Source: Gammaproteobacteria bacterium
GTDB lineage: Bacteria; Pseudomonadota; Gammaproteobacteria; Pseudomonadales; Azotimanducaceae
Direction of reading: 5' to 3'
Assembly (NCBI GenBank): GCA_018667205.1
Contig: JABIVN010000494.1
Coordinates: forward strand, 1-6,327
DNA: 6,327 nucleotides
Position numbers and translations under genes: made by a program. The notes beneath the pieces were generated by a model that was not told the DNA's origin, made no database searches, and worked only from the letters and a program-made list of their open reading frames with translations. Below, one piece after another: positions 1-5,663 of this stretch (position 1 is its first letter; each line of letters begins with the position of its first letter).

Positions 1-687
1 CATTGGGATCATATTCAGGGATATCCGTTCTTTGCGCCGATCTATCAGCAAGATCGCGAGATCAGGGTTTGCCAGGGTGTAGATGACACCCCAACGGCGC
101 TCAGCGCTATTCTTGAGCAAATGGATGGTTCCGCATTTCCGGTTCGCGCCGAGGATTTGCCGTCAAAGATCACAACGGTGCATCAGGTTGATAAATACCT
201 TGCTACGCAATCGTTTAAGACTGTTCGAAAGCAACTGAATCATCCCGGGGGTGGCGACGCCTACAGGATCGAAGAGGATGGAGTCTCCATTGCTTACATC
301 ACCGATAACGAACTAGGTCCACCAACTGAGCCAAAAACAACCTATGCAGAATGGGTAGACTTCTGCCACGGGGTAGACCTGCTGATTCATGATGCCCAGT
401 ACACAGAAGAAGATATGCCCGCCAAGCATGGCTGGGGACATTCCCTGATATCTCAGGTGCGTCAACTCGCCGTTGATGCTCAGGTTAAAAACATAGTGAT
501 GTACCACCATGATCCAACGCGTACCGACTCAGAACTAGACGAGATCGCGATAGACTCTGCAAAGTTTTTTAAATCCAAGAACAGTAAGATCGGATCCTAT
601 ATCGCCGCCGAAGGGCTGATGTTTGAACTAGCGTCAAGGAAAGATGCCAGGGCCACGACCATCAACCTTCACGAAACCAGCAGGTAA
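1..687 (+). CDS. MBL-fold metallo-hydrolase (COG1235/PhnP-like), 5' end missing
   Basis: The frame is open from base 1 and ends at TAA 685-687, giving the last 228 residues of a larger protein. The first visible residues, HWDHIQG, are the end of the HxHxDH metal-binding motif of the metallo-beta-lactamase fold; its first His lies outside the window. Further likely metal ligands are H81 (LNHPGG), D102 (YITD) and a His of the HHDPTRTD motif at 169-170. A segment LLIHDAQYTEED followed by KHGWGHS is typical of a bacterial COG1235 subgroup related to phosphodiesterases and RNase Z-like hydrolases. The substrate cannot be told from sequence; a phosphodiester is an inference from the family. The internal ATG at 121 is not the start, because conserved family sequence continues upstream of it. 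The 3' end overlaps xthA by 44 bp, which suggests cotranscription and perhaps translational coupling. A regulatory domain could precede the hydrolase domain, but none can be seen here. Confidence 0.9.
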   Translation, partial: HWDHIQGYPFFAPIYQQDREIRVCQGVDDTPTALSAILEQMDGSAFPVRAEDLPSKITTVHQVDKYLATQSFKTVRKQLNHPGGGDAYRIEEDGVSIAYITDNELGPPTEPKTTYAEWVDFCHGVDLLIHDAQYTEEDMPAKHGWGHSLISQVRQLAVDAQVKNIVMYHHDPTRTDSELDEIAIDSAKFFKSKNSKIGSYIAAEGLMFELASRKDARATTINLHETSR

Positions 688-1513
688 CGCTATCAAAATC
701 GTTTCATTTAACGTGAACAGCATTCGGGTGCGCCTCAATCAGCTCGAAGCCGTCATCAAAAAACATAACCCAGCAATTATCGGCTTACAGGAAACCAAGG
801 TAACCGACCAAGACTTTCCTGTTGAGGAAATAAACGACCTTGGATACGACGTCACTTTTCATGGCCAGAAGACCCACTATGGAGTGGCACTGCTTTATCG
901 CTCGGAAGTAACCGACATCAGAAAAGGCTTTGTTACAGACGATGAAGACAGCCAGAAACGCTTGATTAAGGCCTCGTTCACGACGAAAGATGGACGCGCC
1001 CTGTCGGTTATCAATGGCTATTTCCCTCAAGGTGAAAATCGAAAGCACGCGAAAAAGTTTCCAGCGAAAGAACAATTTTATGCGGACCTGCAGACAGACC
1101 TCTTAGCCTCACATGACCCAGACGAACTACTGTTCGTGATTGGGGATATGAACGTTGCGACGGTCGACCGGGACATCGGGATCGGCGCAGACAACGCTAA
1201 ACGCTGGCTTCGGGACGGTAAAACAAGCTTTCTACCGGAAGAACGTGAATGGATTGCGCAACTGAACGAGTGGGGTTTGCATGATGTCTATCGACATCAC
1301 TATCCAGATGTCGACGATCTGTTCAGCTGGTTTGATTACCGCAGCAGAGGGTTCGAACGGGAACCTAAAAGAGGACTGCGCATCGACCTGATCATGGCGT
1401 CAAGGGGTGCGCTTGGATACTCAAAGGATTCCGGCATCGACTACGACATCAGATCTATGGACAAGCCTTCAGATCATTGCCCAATTTGGGCCGATTTCGA
1501 TATCGACCTATAA
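644..1513 (+). CDS. xthA: Exodeoxyribonuclease III (AP endonuclease)
   Basis: Exonuclease III is a cytoplasmic base-excision-repair enzyme. It cuts 5' of abasic sites, removes 3' blocking groups and degrades duplex DNA 3' to 5'. The whole chain follows E. coli XthA. Visible catalytic residues are E50 (GLQETK), Y126 (NGYFPQGE), D168 and N170 (GDMN), D248 (LRIDL) and D277/H278 (KPSDH), matching E. coli E34, Y109, D151, N153, D229, D258 and H259. The long family blocks SFLPEEREW and FSWFDYRS are present. Started at ATG 644 the protein has 289 residues, about 20 more than E. coli. AAGGA at 636-640 is a ribosome-binding site with short spacing. The family's usual Met1 aligns with an ATC codon at 692, so the first 16 residues, encoded largely in the overlap with the upstream gene, are a non-conserved extension or an annotation artefact. 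There is no ATG, GTG or TTG between 644 and the conserved FNVNS motif. The gene converges on the yceI-like gene with a 3-bp gap. Confidence 0.97.
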   Translation: MPGPRPSTFTKPAGNAIKIVSFNVNSIRVRLNQLEAVIKKHNPAIIGLQETKVTDQDFPVEEINDLGYDVTFHGQKTHYGVALLYRSEVTDIRKGFVTDDEDSQKRLIKASFTTKDGRALSVINGYFPQGENRKHAKKFPAKEQFYADLQTDLLASHDPDELLFVIGDMNVATVDRDIGIGADNAKRWLRDGKTSFLPEEREWIAQLNEWGLHDVYRHHYPDVDDLFSWFDYRSRGFEREPKRGLRIDLIMASRGALGYSKDSGIDYDIRSMDKPSDHCPIWADFDIDL

Positions 1514-1529
1514 TCGTCAGCTTATAGGT
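1506..1529. terminator. Perfect 8-bp dyad across convergent stop codons (possible weak bidirectional 3' end structure)
   Basis: ACCTATAA (1506-1513) is the exact inverse of TTATAGGT (1522-1529), with an 8-nt loop. The left arm contains the xthA stop TAA, and the loop contains the stop of the gene on the other strand (1517-1519). The stem is AT-rich and no T-run follows on either strand, so this is not a classical intrinsic terminator. It may instead stabilise 3' ends or mark where converging transcripts finish. That role is inferred from position and symmetry only. Confidence 0.4.
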
Positions 1530-2104
1530 TGGATCTTTACCAGTCTCAAAGCAACGGTAACCGGCACGGTCAGGTCTATAGATTGCAGACCTGCAATTTT
1601 TCTTAGAGACTCAAGGCCATCTGATAAAGCAAATTGAGATGCATGGATAACAATGGGCCCAAGGCTAGTCACTTCGTAGTTGTTATTTGAGCTACGGGTA
1701 ACCTTGACCAGTACATTTTTTGATAAATCCATTCCGTGAAGGTTCACGCTAAGCGGTATGGTCTCCATCTTGCTTTCACCTAAACCAAGAAGGGTGAACT
1801 CATCGATATTAAGGTTGGCGGTGACCGTCACGTCTGGATACTCCGCCACCTCAAATAGCATTGACCGGATCCGCTCATTTCTGATGGGTATCAAGGTTTC
1901 TACGCTGGTAAGGGCAATAGCGATATTCACATCCCCAGAGTCTTCTACCGTGCCCGTAATTGCGGTGAAACTGTGATTTTCAGCGATCAAATCATTTTTC
2001 ACCGAGGCGAAACCAACATAGGAACCTACCGGATCAACTACCCAATCCGCCAATGAATGGACAGGGGCGGTTAAGCAGGCAACGAGCAGTAACAGATTTT
2101 TCAT
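1517..2104 (-). CDS. YceI-family periplasmic protein with signal peptide
   Basis: The product has 195 residues. The N-terminus is a Sec signal peptide: K2, a hydrophobic run L4-L11, and likely cleavage after S-L-A at about residue 19. The rest is a YceI-like domain, a lipocalin-shaped beta-barrel known in this family to bind polyisoprenoid or other amphiphilic molecules. Family marks are W21 and VDP near the mature N-terminus, FASVKNDLIAENHSF, IPIRNERIRSMLFE followed by YPDVT, a central LHG segment, and a C-terminal DGLESLRKIAGL block. The protein is probably exported to the periplasm; its ligand and role are unknown. The ATG start gives a proper signal peptide. An AAGAG-like ribosome-binding site lies upstream with rather long spacing. 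The gene follows pyrF by 28 bp and is likely read with it, though no functional link is known. A lipobox-like LVAC at residues 7-10 is too close to the N-terminus for a normal lipoprotein signal. Confidence 0.9.
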   Translation of the reverse strand: MKNLLLLVACLTAPVHSLADWVVDPVGSYVGFASVKNDLIAENHSFTAITGTVEDSGDVNIAIALTSVETLIPIRNERIRSMLFEVAEYPDVTVTANLNIDEFTLLGLGESKMETIPLSVNLHGMDLSKNVLVKVTRSSNNNYEVTSLGPIVIHASQFALSDGLESLRKIAGLQSIDLTVPVTVALRLVKIQPIS

Positions 2105-2118
2105 TTAACAAATTCTCT

Positions 2119-2131
2119 TCAAGTTTCTTGA
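2119..2131. repeat. Short inverted repeat in the pyrF-yceI junction
   Basis: TCAAG (2119-2123) and CTTGA (2127-2131) are exact inverse arms around a 3-nt loop, in the 28-bp gap between the pyrF stop and the yceI-like start. The stem is short and has no T-run on the minus strand, so termination is unlikely. It may be a small RNA hairpin between cotranscribed genes, or chance. Confidence 0.3.
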
Positions 2132-2132
2132 T

Positions 2133-2990
2133 TTAGTGACTGTACCGATTTATTTCATCTCTGGTTTCCAGAGCGACTTTTCTGGCTTTTTCAGCAAAGT
2201 CCTCTGCCTCACCGGCGTAAAGAATCGCGCGGGAAGATGAAACTAGCATACCACCGCCCTGCCCTGCGAAAACCATTTGCTTTACATCAGCACCCTGAGC
2301 ACCCACGCCGGGTAGTAAAAACGTCATATCGCCGCAAATTTGACGAATCTGCCGGAGTTCTTCTGGCCTTGTAGCCCCAACCACCAGTCCTACATTGTTA
2401 TTGGTATTCCAGTCATCACGGGCTTGCGTGGCGACGTGTTCATATAGCGTCAAACCGCCTTTCAGTAAAAGGTTCTGCAGATCACTTCCACCAGGGTTTG
2501 ACGTCCTGCAAAGAATGAACACCCCTCTATCAGTATAGTCTAGGTAAGGATCCATGGCATCTTTACCCAAATAGGGGTTCACCGTCGTGGCATCTGCTGC
2601 GTATCTTTCAAATACTTCCCGTGCGTACATCTCTGCCGTGCTGCCAACATCACCGCGCTTGGCATCAAGCAGAACCGGCACATTGTGATTTTTCAGGTAT
2701 TCAATCGTGGCCATTAACTCGTCTTCTGCCGCTTCACTGGCGTAGTGAGCAATTTGTGGCTTGTAGCAGGCCGCCAGATCGATGGTGGCGTCAATAATCG
2801 CCTTATTAAACTCGAATATTGGCCGGGAGGACACTTTGCAGGCCTTGGGGATACGACTTAGATCTGGGTCCAGACCGATGCAAAGCGTTGACCCGATTGA
2901 AGCCTGGCGCTGGCGCAAGCGTTCAAAGAAGTTAGTGGGTGTCTCATTTGTGGTTACATTAATAATGTTTTGCCTTCTTTTTTGAGCCAA
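2133..2990 (-). CDS. pyrF: Orotidine 5'-phosphate decarboxylase, type 2
   Basis: OMP decarboxylase converts orotidine monophosphate to UMP, the last step of de novo pyrimidine synthesis, in the cytoplasm. The chain fits the type 2 subfamily. It has CIGLDPD (D41), YKPQ (K77), the catalytic LLDAKRGDVGST block (D109, K111, D114), the downstream VNPYLGKDAMDPYL, a phosphate-site segment LLPGVGAQG, and a C-terminal SSSRAILYA. The open frame gives 285 residues from TTG at 2988-2990. An in-frame TGA at 3006-3008 prevents any longer start. The family's usual N-terminus begins close to NFFERL (residue 20), so the first 15-19 residues are not conserved. No ATG, GTG or TTG lies in frame between the TTG and that point, and the TTG has no clear ribosome-binding site. 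A good one (AGAAGG, 2973-2978) precedes ATT codons at 2966 and 2963 instead. Gammaproteobacteria such as E. coli carry the shorter type 1 enzyme, so this subfamily is notable. The yceI-like gene follows. Confidence 0.96.
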   Translation of the reverse strand: MAQKRRQNIINVTTNETPTNFFERLRQRQASIGSTLCIGLDPDLSRIPKACKVSSRPIFEFNKAIIDATIDLAACYKPQIAHYASEAAEDELMATIEYLKNHNVPVLLDAKRGDVGSTAEMYAREVFERYAADATTVNPYLGKDAMDPYLDYTDRGVFILCRTSNPGGSDLQNLLLKGGLTLYEHVATQARDDWNTNNNVGLVVGATRPEELRQIRQICGDMTFLLPGVGAQGADVKQMVFAGQGGGMLVSSSRAILYAGEAEDFAEKARKVALETRDEINRYSH

Positions 2991-3019
2991 GGGTTGTAAT
3001 GTTCGTCACCTGAATGACA

Positions 3020-3099
3020 TTGCTTAGGTAATACTTTTCTTGAGTATTACTTTGCTTAGGTAATACCTTGCTCAAGTAATGCCTTGCTTGAGCACACCT
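3020..3099. repeat. Five tandem copies of a 16-bp unit in the presumed pyrF leader
   Basis: Five head-to-tail units start at 3020, 3036, 3052, 3068 and 3084, all exactly 16 bp, with plus-strand consensus close to TTGCTTRAGTAATACY. Units 1 and 3 share their first 15 bases exactly; units 2, 4 and 5 diverge progressively. Each unit contains near-palindromic parts (CTTRAG and GTAxTAC), so neighbours can pair. Unit 1 GTAATACT (3028-3035) pairs with unit 2 AGTATTAC (3043-3050). Unit 4 TGCTCAAG (3069-3076) pairs with unit 5 CTTGAGCA (3087-3094). The array begins 30 bp before the pyrF TTG, between it and the presumed promoter. It could be an array of protein-binding sites or a structured leader RNA. 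Sixteen bases is not a multiple of three, so it is not a coding repeat, and there are no spacers, so it is not CRISPR. Confidence 0.85.
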
Positions 3100-3165
3100 T
3101 CACCTTATCGTTAATAGATCCCTCAACTTGAATACAAGGGCAATCAAGTGACGTTTACCCTAAAG

Positions 3166-3194
3166 AGTATAGCCCAAGCATAGAATTTGATCGA
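3166..3194 (-). promoter_or_regulatory. Candidate sigma70 promoter for pyrF
   Basis: On the minus strand TATACT (3171-3166) matches the -10 consensus at five of six positions. Seventeen bases upstream, TCGATC (3194-3189) is a poor -35 match (three of six). Transcription would start near 3159 and give a leader of about 170 nt that includes the whole 16-bp repeat array. This is pattern matching only. Confidence 0.4.
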
Positions 3195-3257
3195 GCCGAA
3201 TTTTAACATTAAGTCTTTGTTTTTTAAGGTTTTTAGCAGACCATAAGGCGTTGGCGT

Positions 3258-3287
3258 AAAAAACCCTGTCATTGCTAATAAGCGACA
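3258..3287 (-). terminator. Weak terminator-like hairpin after cysS
   Basis: On the minus strand, arms TGTC and GACA (3284-3287 and 3267-3270) enclose a second short stem GCT/AGC with a TATT loop. A three-base bulge sits on the 3' side. The hairpin is followed by GGG and six T residues (3258-3263). It lies about 55 bp past the cysS stop and upstream of the pyrF promoter candidate. The stem is short and imperfect and the T-run does not follow it directly, so efficiency would be modest. Confidence 0.35.
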
Positions 3288-3340
3288 CTAACATCCCGAG
3301 GAAAATAACCTGCGAACATTTGTCTGCCGTGGATCTTGCC

Positions 3341-4717
3341 TTAGACCAGCTTTGAGATTTTAGCGCCGTCGGGCGTGTCCTCGATGGCATAACCAAGGTT
3401 ATTAATCGCGTCACGGAGTTCATCCGATTGTGCCCATTCTTTGGAAGCTCTCGCAGCCTCTCTGGCTTTAACGAGTTCCTCAACGTCCTCAGGCACAGTA
3501 ACTTGATGCCTGGCCCAATTGGCGATATCCAACCCTAGAACTTCATCACATCGAAGTAATGTCGCTTTTTTGACATCGACCGCAAGATTTGACCGAACCA
3601 GATCCCAAATGACCGCCAATGCTCTAGGCATATTAAGGTCGTCATTCAGACAGTCAAAATAGCGCGTCAGCGTCGCCTCGTCGGCTATTCCCGGTTCACC
3701 CCAAGCGAAAGCGGTTTCATACAACCGGTTAAGTGCAGTCTTCGCCGCGTCAAGACTCTCCAGGCTAAAAGACATCTGACTTCTATAGTGCGAGGTTAAG
3801 CAGAAGTAACGATAAACCATTGGGCTAAAGCCCTTTTCGCCAATAACCTCCAGGGTCAAAAAATCCCCAGTTGATTTGGACATCTTTGCTTTATCCATCC
3901 GCAGAAAATAACCATGCATCCAGAAGTTAGCCAGTCGAGTGCCTTTTGAAGCTTCGGTTTGGGCTATTTCGTTAGTATGGTGAATGGGGATATGGTCTTC
4001 ACCCCCGCAGTGGATATCGAAGTAGTCACCAAGGTATTTCGCGGACATCGCCGAGCATTCGATATGCCACCCCGGAAACCCTCTGCCCCATGGGCTGTCC
4101 CATTCCATCTGGCGCTGTTCGTCTGCCGGTGAAAACTTCCACAGCGCGAAATCAGTGACGAACCGTCGCTCCCCTAACTTGACTCGAGCGCCCGCCTGCA
4201 ATCCTTCGATGTCCAGACGGGCCAAGTGGCCGTAGCTCTTAAGTTTTCTTGAATCGAAGTAGATTCCATCACTGGTCGCGTAGGTATACCCCTTCTGTTC
4301 CAGGTCCTTTACAAACTCGATCTGTTCCGGGATGTGGTCCGTAGCCTTACACCAAATAGAAGGCGCCAGAATATTGAGTTTTTTAAGGTCGACCTGAAAC
4401 GCTTTGGTATAAAATTCGGCCAGTTCCCAGGCTGTCATCCCTGTGCGTTTCGTGCCCAATTCCATCTTGTCTTCGCCGGTATCCGCATCAGAAGTGAGAT
4501 GGCCGACATCCGTAATATTAATGACATGGTTCACGTTATAGCCGTTCGCAGCAAGCACGCGCACCAGTATGTCCTCGAACAGATACGTCCTGAGGTTGCC
4601 GATATGAGCAAAGTTGTAGACCGTTGGCCCGCAGGCATAGATGCCCACCTTATTGCCAATCAGGGGTTCAAAGGGCCTAACTTTTCGTTCATACGTGTCA
4701 AATAGTTGCAGGTTCAT
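3341..4717 (-). CDS. cysS: Cysteinyl-tRNA synthetase
   Basis: CysS is a cytoplasmic class I aminoacyl-tRNA synthetase that charges tRNA-Cys with cysteine using ATP. The protein has 458 residues from ATG 4717, close to the 461 of E. coli. Visible marks are the zinc/cysteine-site C29 in YACGPTVYN, the HIGN form of the HIGH signature at 38-41, [31 protein letters not shown] with another zinc Cys, [16 protein letters not shown] with the zinc His and Glu, and KMSKSTGDF with K278. The C-terminal anticodon-binding helical part ends with a normal [16 protein letters not shown] tail. A GTG directly before the ATG (4718-4720) could also start translation; neither has a strong ribosome-binding site. The gene follows riboflavin synthase by about 40 bp on the same strand and may be cotranscribed with it or read from a promoter inside its 3' end. 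All core motifs are intact. Confidence 0.98.
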   Translation of the reverse strand: MNLQLFDTYERKVRPFEPLIGNKVGIYACGPTVYNFAHIGNLRTYLFEDILVRVLAANGYNVNHVINITDVGHLTSDADTGEDKMELGTKRTGMTAWELAEFYTKAFQVDLKKLNILAPSIWCKATDHIPEQIEFVKDLEQKGYTYATSDGIYFDSRKLKSYGHLARLDIEGLQAGARVKLGERRFVTDFALWKFSPADEQRQMEWDSPWGRGFPGWHIECSAMSAKYLGDYFDIHCGGEDHIPIHHTNEIAQTEASKGTRLANFWMHGYFLRMDKAKMSKSTGDFLTLEVIGEKGFSPMVYRYFCLTSHYRSQMSFSLESLDAAKTALNRLYETAFAWGEPGIADEATLTRYFDCLNDDLNMPRALAVIWDLVRSNLAVDVKKATLLRCDEVLGLDIANWARHQVTVPEDVEELVKAREAARASKEWAQSDELRDAINNLGYAIEDTPDGAKISKLV

Positions 4718-4746
4718 CACAATATCTATGCCGAGCGATGGCCGGC

Positions 4747-4774
4747 ACTATAATGGTTTATGCCATGATCTCAA
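4747..4774 (-). promoter_or_regulatory. Candidate sigma70 promoter for cysS inside the end of riboflavin synthase
   Basis: On the minus strand TTGAGA (4774-4769, five of six to TTGACA), a 16-bp spacer and TATAGT (4752-4747, five of six to TATAAT) form a good promoter match. Transcription would start near 4740, giving a leader of about 20 nt before cysS. The -35 and most of the spacer lie in the last codons of the riboflavin synthase gene. This would let cysS be expressed independently of the upstream genes. No experimental support can be seen in sequence. Confidence 0.5.
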
Positions 4775-5405
4775 GCGGCAGAGACCCCTTGGGGAAACGC
4801 TGTTCCATGATTCGTTCGACTGTCTCTACAATCACCTGGGTCTGTGACTCTATTTCTATATTGACAGGATCCCCAGCCTGCAGCAGCGCAAGGTTCGTTC
4901 GTGTCAAGGTTTCCGGTATCAGGTTAATCGCAAACTGAGCCTTGCCCCGGTCCAGGGCTGCCACGGTAAGGCTGCAACCGTTAACCGCCAAATAACCTTT
5001 TTCAAACACAAACTTCAACCAATCCGCCTTGCCTTTAAAAATGAGCCTTTTGTTATTCGAGCTTTCTTCTATTGCGACGAGCTCAGAGGTCCCGACAATG
5101 TGGCCGGATAGAATATGCCCCCCCACTTCTGCGTTGGACTTCGCGCTGCGCTCGATATTAACCTGAGTCCCAGCCTCGATGAATTGAATGTTAGACAATG
5201 CCAGCGTCTCGGCAATTGCGTCAAACGACACGGTCCTATCCTCTATTCTGGTAACAGTAAAACAAACACCATTGACCGCCACACTCGCGCCTGTTTTTAG
5301 TTCCTGAAGCAATTCGTCAGGGAACACAATTGTAAAAGTAGTCAATCCTTCTTTTTTTTCAACAGACTGAATAGAGAGACAGGACTGCACGATACCGGTA
5401 TACAT
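4758..5405 (-). CDS. ribE: Riboflavin synthase, alpha subunit
   Basis: This enzyme dismutates two 6,7-dimethyl-8-ribityllumazine molecules to riboflavin and a pyrimidinedione, the last step of riboflavin synthesis. The gene is called ribC in E. coli and ribE elsewhere. The 215 residues show two homologous beta-barrel halves: GASVAVNGVCFTV and ETLALSNI in the first, YLAVNGCSLTV and ETLTRTNL in the second. S41, C48 and H102 (GGHILSGHI) fall at the same numbers as the E. coli active-site residues, and a C-terminal helix VETVERIMEQ supports trimer formation as in the family. The usual MFTGIV start is MYTGIV here, so position 2, near the active site in E. coli, is Tyr. The ATG is well supported by AGGAG (5411-5415) five bases upstream. 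That site overlaps the stop of the small upstream ORF, suggesting translational coupling. No other rib gene is visible; cysS follows. Confidence 0.96.
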   Translation of the reverse strand: MYTGIVQSCLSIQSVEKKEGLTTFTIVFPDELLQELKTGASVAVNGVCFTVTRIEDRTVSFDAIAETLALSNIQFIEAGTQVNIERSAKSNAEVGGHILSGHIVGTSELVAIEESSNNKRLIFKGKADWLKFVFEKGYLAVNGCSLTVAALDRGKAQFAINLIPETLTRTNLALLQAGDPVNIEIESQTQVIVETVERIMEQRFPKGSLPLEIMA

Positions 5406-5410
5406 GGGTT

Positions 5411-5415
5411 CTCCT
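5411..5415 (-). promoter_or_regulatory. Ribosome-binding site of riboflavin synthase overlapping the upstream stop codon
   Basis: AGGAG on the minus strand lies 5 nt before the riboflavin synthase ATG. The TAG stop of the upstream small ORF (5416-5414) shares its last two bases with it. Ribosomes finishing the small ORF would terminate on this site, the classical arrangement for coupled translation. Confidence 0.75.
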
Positions 5416-5656
5416 AGAAGTCGAGATAATACTCCTGCACAGTTCGCAGGTAGTATTGCAGTGGTGATGCTGAAGCCGGCGTGGCGCTCGCAGCGTGTTT
5501 GGCCTTGGCCCTTGCCTCGTGAAAATGACGCAGCCCATAAAGTTCACGGGCTACCTGATCAAGGCATTGCATATAGGTCATGCCGCCGTCTTCTTTAGAG
5601 CGGGTCTTGGCTTGTCGCTTGATTAAGTCCAAGTCTGGTACTTCGTGATTATTCAT
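5414..5656 (-). CDS. Small conserved-looking protein of unknown function upstream of riboflavin synthase
   Basis: I do not recognise a named gene. From ATG 5656 the product has 80 residues, soluble, with no signal or membrane segment. Residues 10-47 contain a pattern I associate with a short helical module found in several small uncharacterised proteins: KRQAK (13-17), a T-Y-x-Q-x-L-D-x-V-A-R-E-L core (27-39) and a GLRHFHE end (41-47), resembling QAL..VA..LG(Y/F)xNWHE. This similarity is from memory, not from a search. An Ala/Ser-rich linker (55-64) leads to a Tyr-rich tail (QYYL, EYYLDF). The frame can extend to TTG 5692, but that TTG forms the -35 box of a strong promoter match whose start point would be at or just before ATG 5656. 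The ATG is therefore preferred, possibly leaderless because no ribosome-binding site precedes it. The stop lies 8 bp before riboflavin synthase. Coding status is probable, function unknown. Confidence 0.6.
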   Translation of the reverse strand: MNNHEVPDLDLIKRQAKTRSKEDGGMTYMQCLDQVARELYGLRHFHEARAKAKHAASATPASASPLQYYLRTVQEYYLDF

Positions 5657-5663
5657 GTGCGAG

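Larger units (their letters stand above)
2991..3340. other. Gene-free interval between cysS and pyrF
   Basis: These 350 bp contain no convincing coding frame. The open frame that enters from the cysS side (minus strand, ending at 3160) is out of phase with cysS and has no recognisable features. In minus-strand order the interval holds the untranslated 3' end of cysS with a weak terminator-like hairpin (3258-3287), a promoter-like sequence (-10 at 3166-3171), and a long presumed pyrF leader carrying a 16-bp tandem repeat array (3020-3099). No tRNA cloverleaf was seen. A small RNA cannot be excluded. Confidence 0.6.

Noticed and set aside
121..687. ATG 121 as the start of the MBL-fold protein
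   Set aside because: Conserved family sequence, including the HWDH metal-binding motif, is in frame from base 1, so the gene begins before the window.
785..1075. Minus-strand open frame within xthA
   Set aside because: It is a shadow of the strongly supported xthA and has no recognisable features.
2075..2104. Lipoprotein signal (LVAC) in the YceI-family protein
   Set aside because: The Cys is at residue 10, too near the N-terminus for a normal lipobox. The S-L-A signal peptidase I site at residue 19 fits the family better.
3020..3099. CRISPR array
   Set aside because: The units are contiguous 16-mers with no spacers, and no cas genes are present.
3056..3103. Short GTG-started frame on the minus strand inside the repeat array (13-15 codons, ending TAA 3056-3058), a possible leader peptide
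   Set aside because: The ribosome-binding site is weak, there is no run of regulatory codons, and the frame is produced by the 16-bp repeats, whose period is not divisible by three. Not enough to call it.
3160..3483. 107-codon open frame on the minus strand overlapping the cysS 3' end
   Set aside because: It is out of frame with the clearly real cysS, has basic low-information composition, and shows no motif or good start.
4334..4705. 123-codon plus-strand frame antisense to cysS
   Set aside because: It lies wholly within cysS, with composition typical of an antisense shadow and no promoter or ribosome-binding site support.
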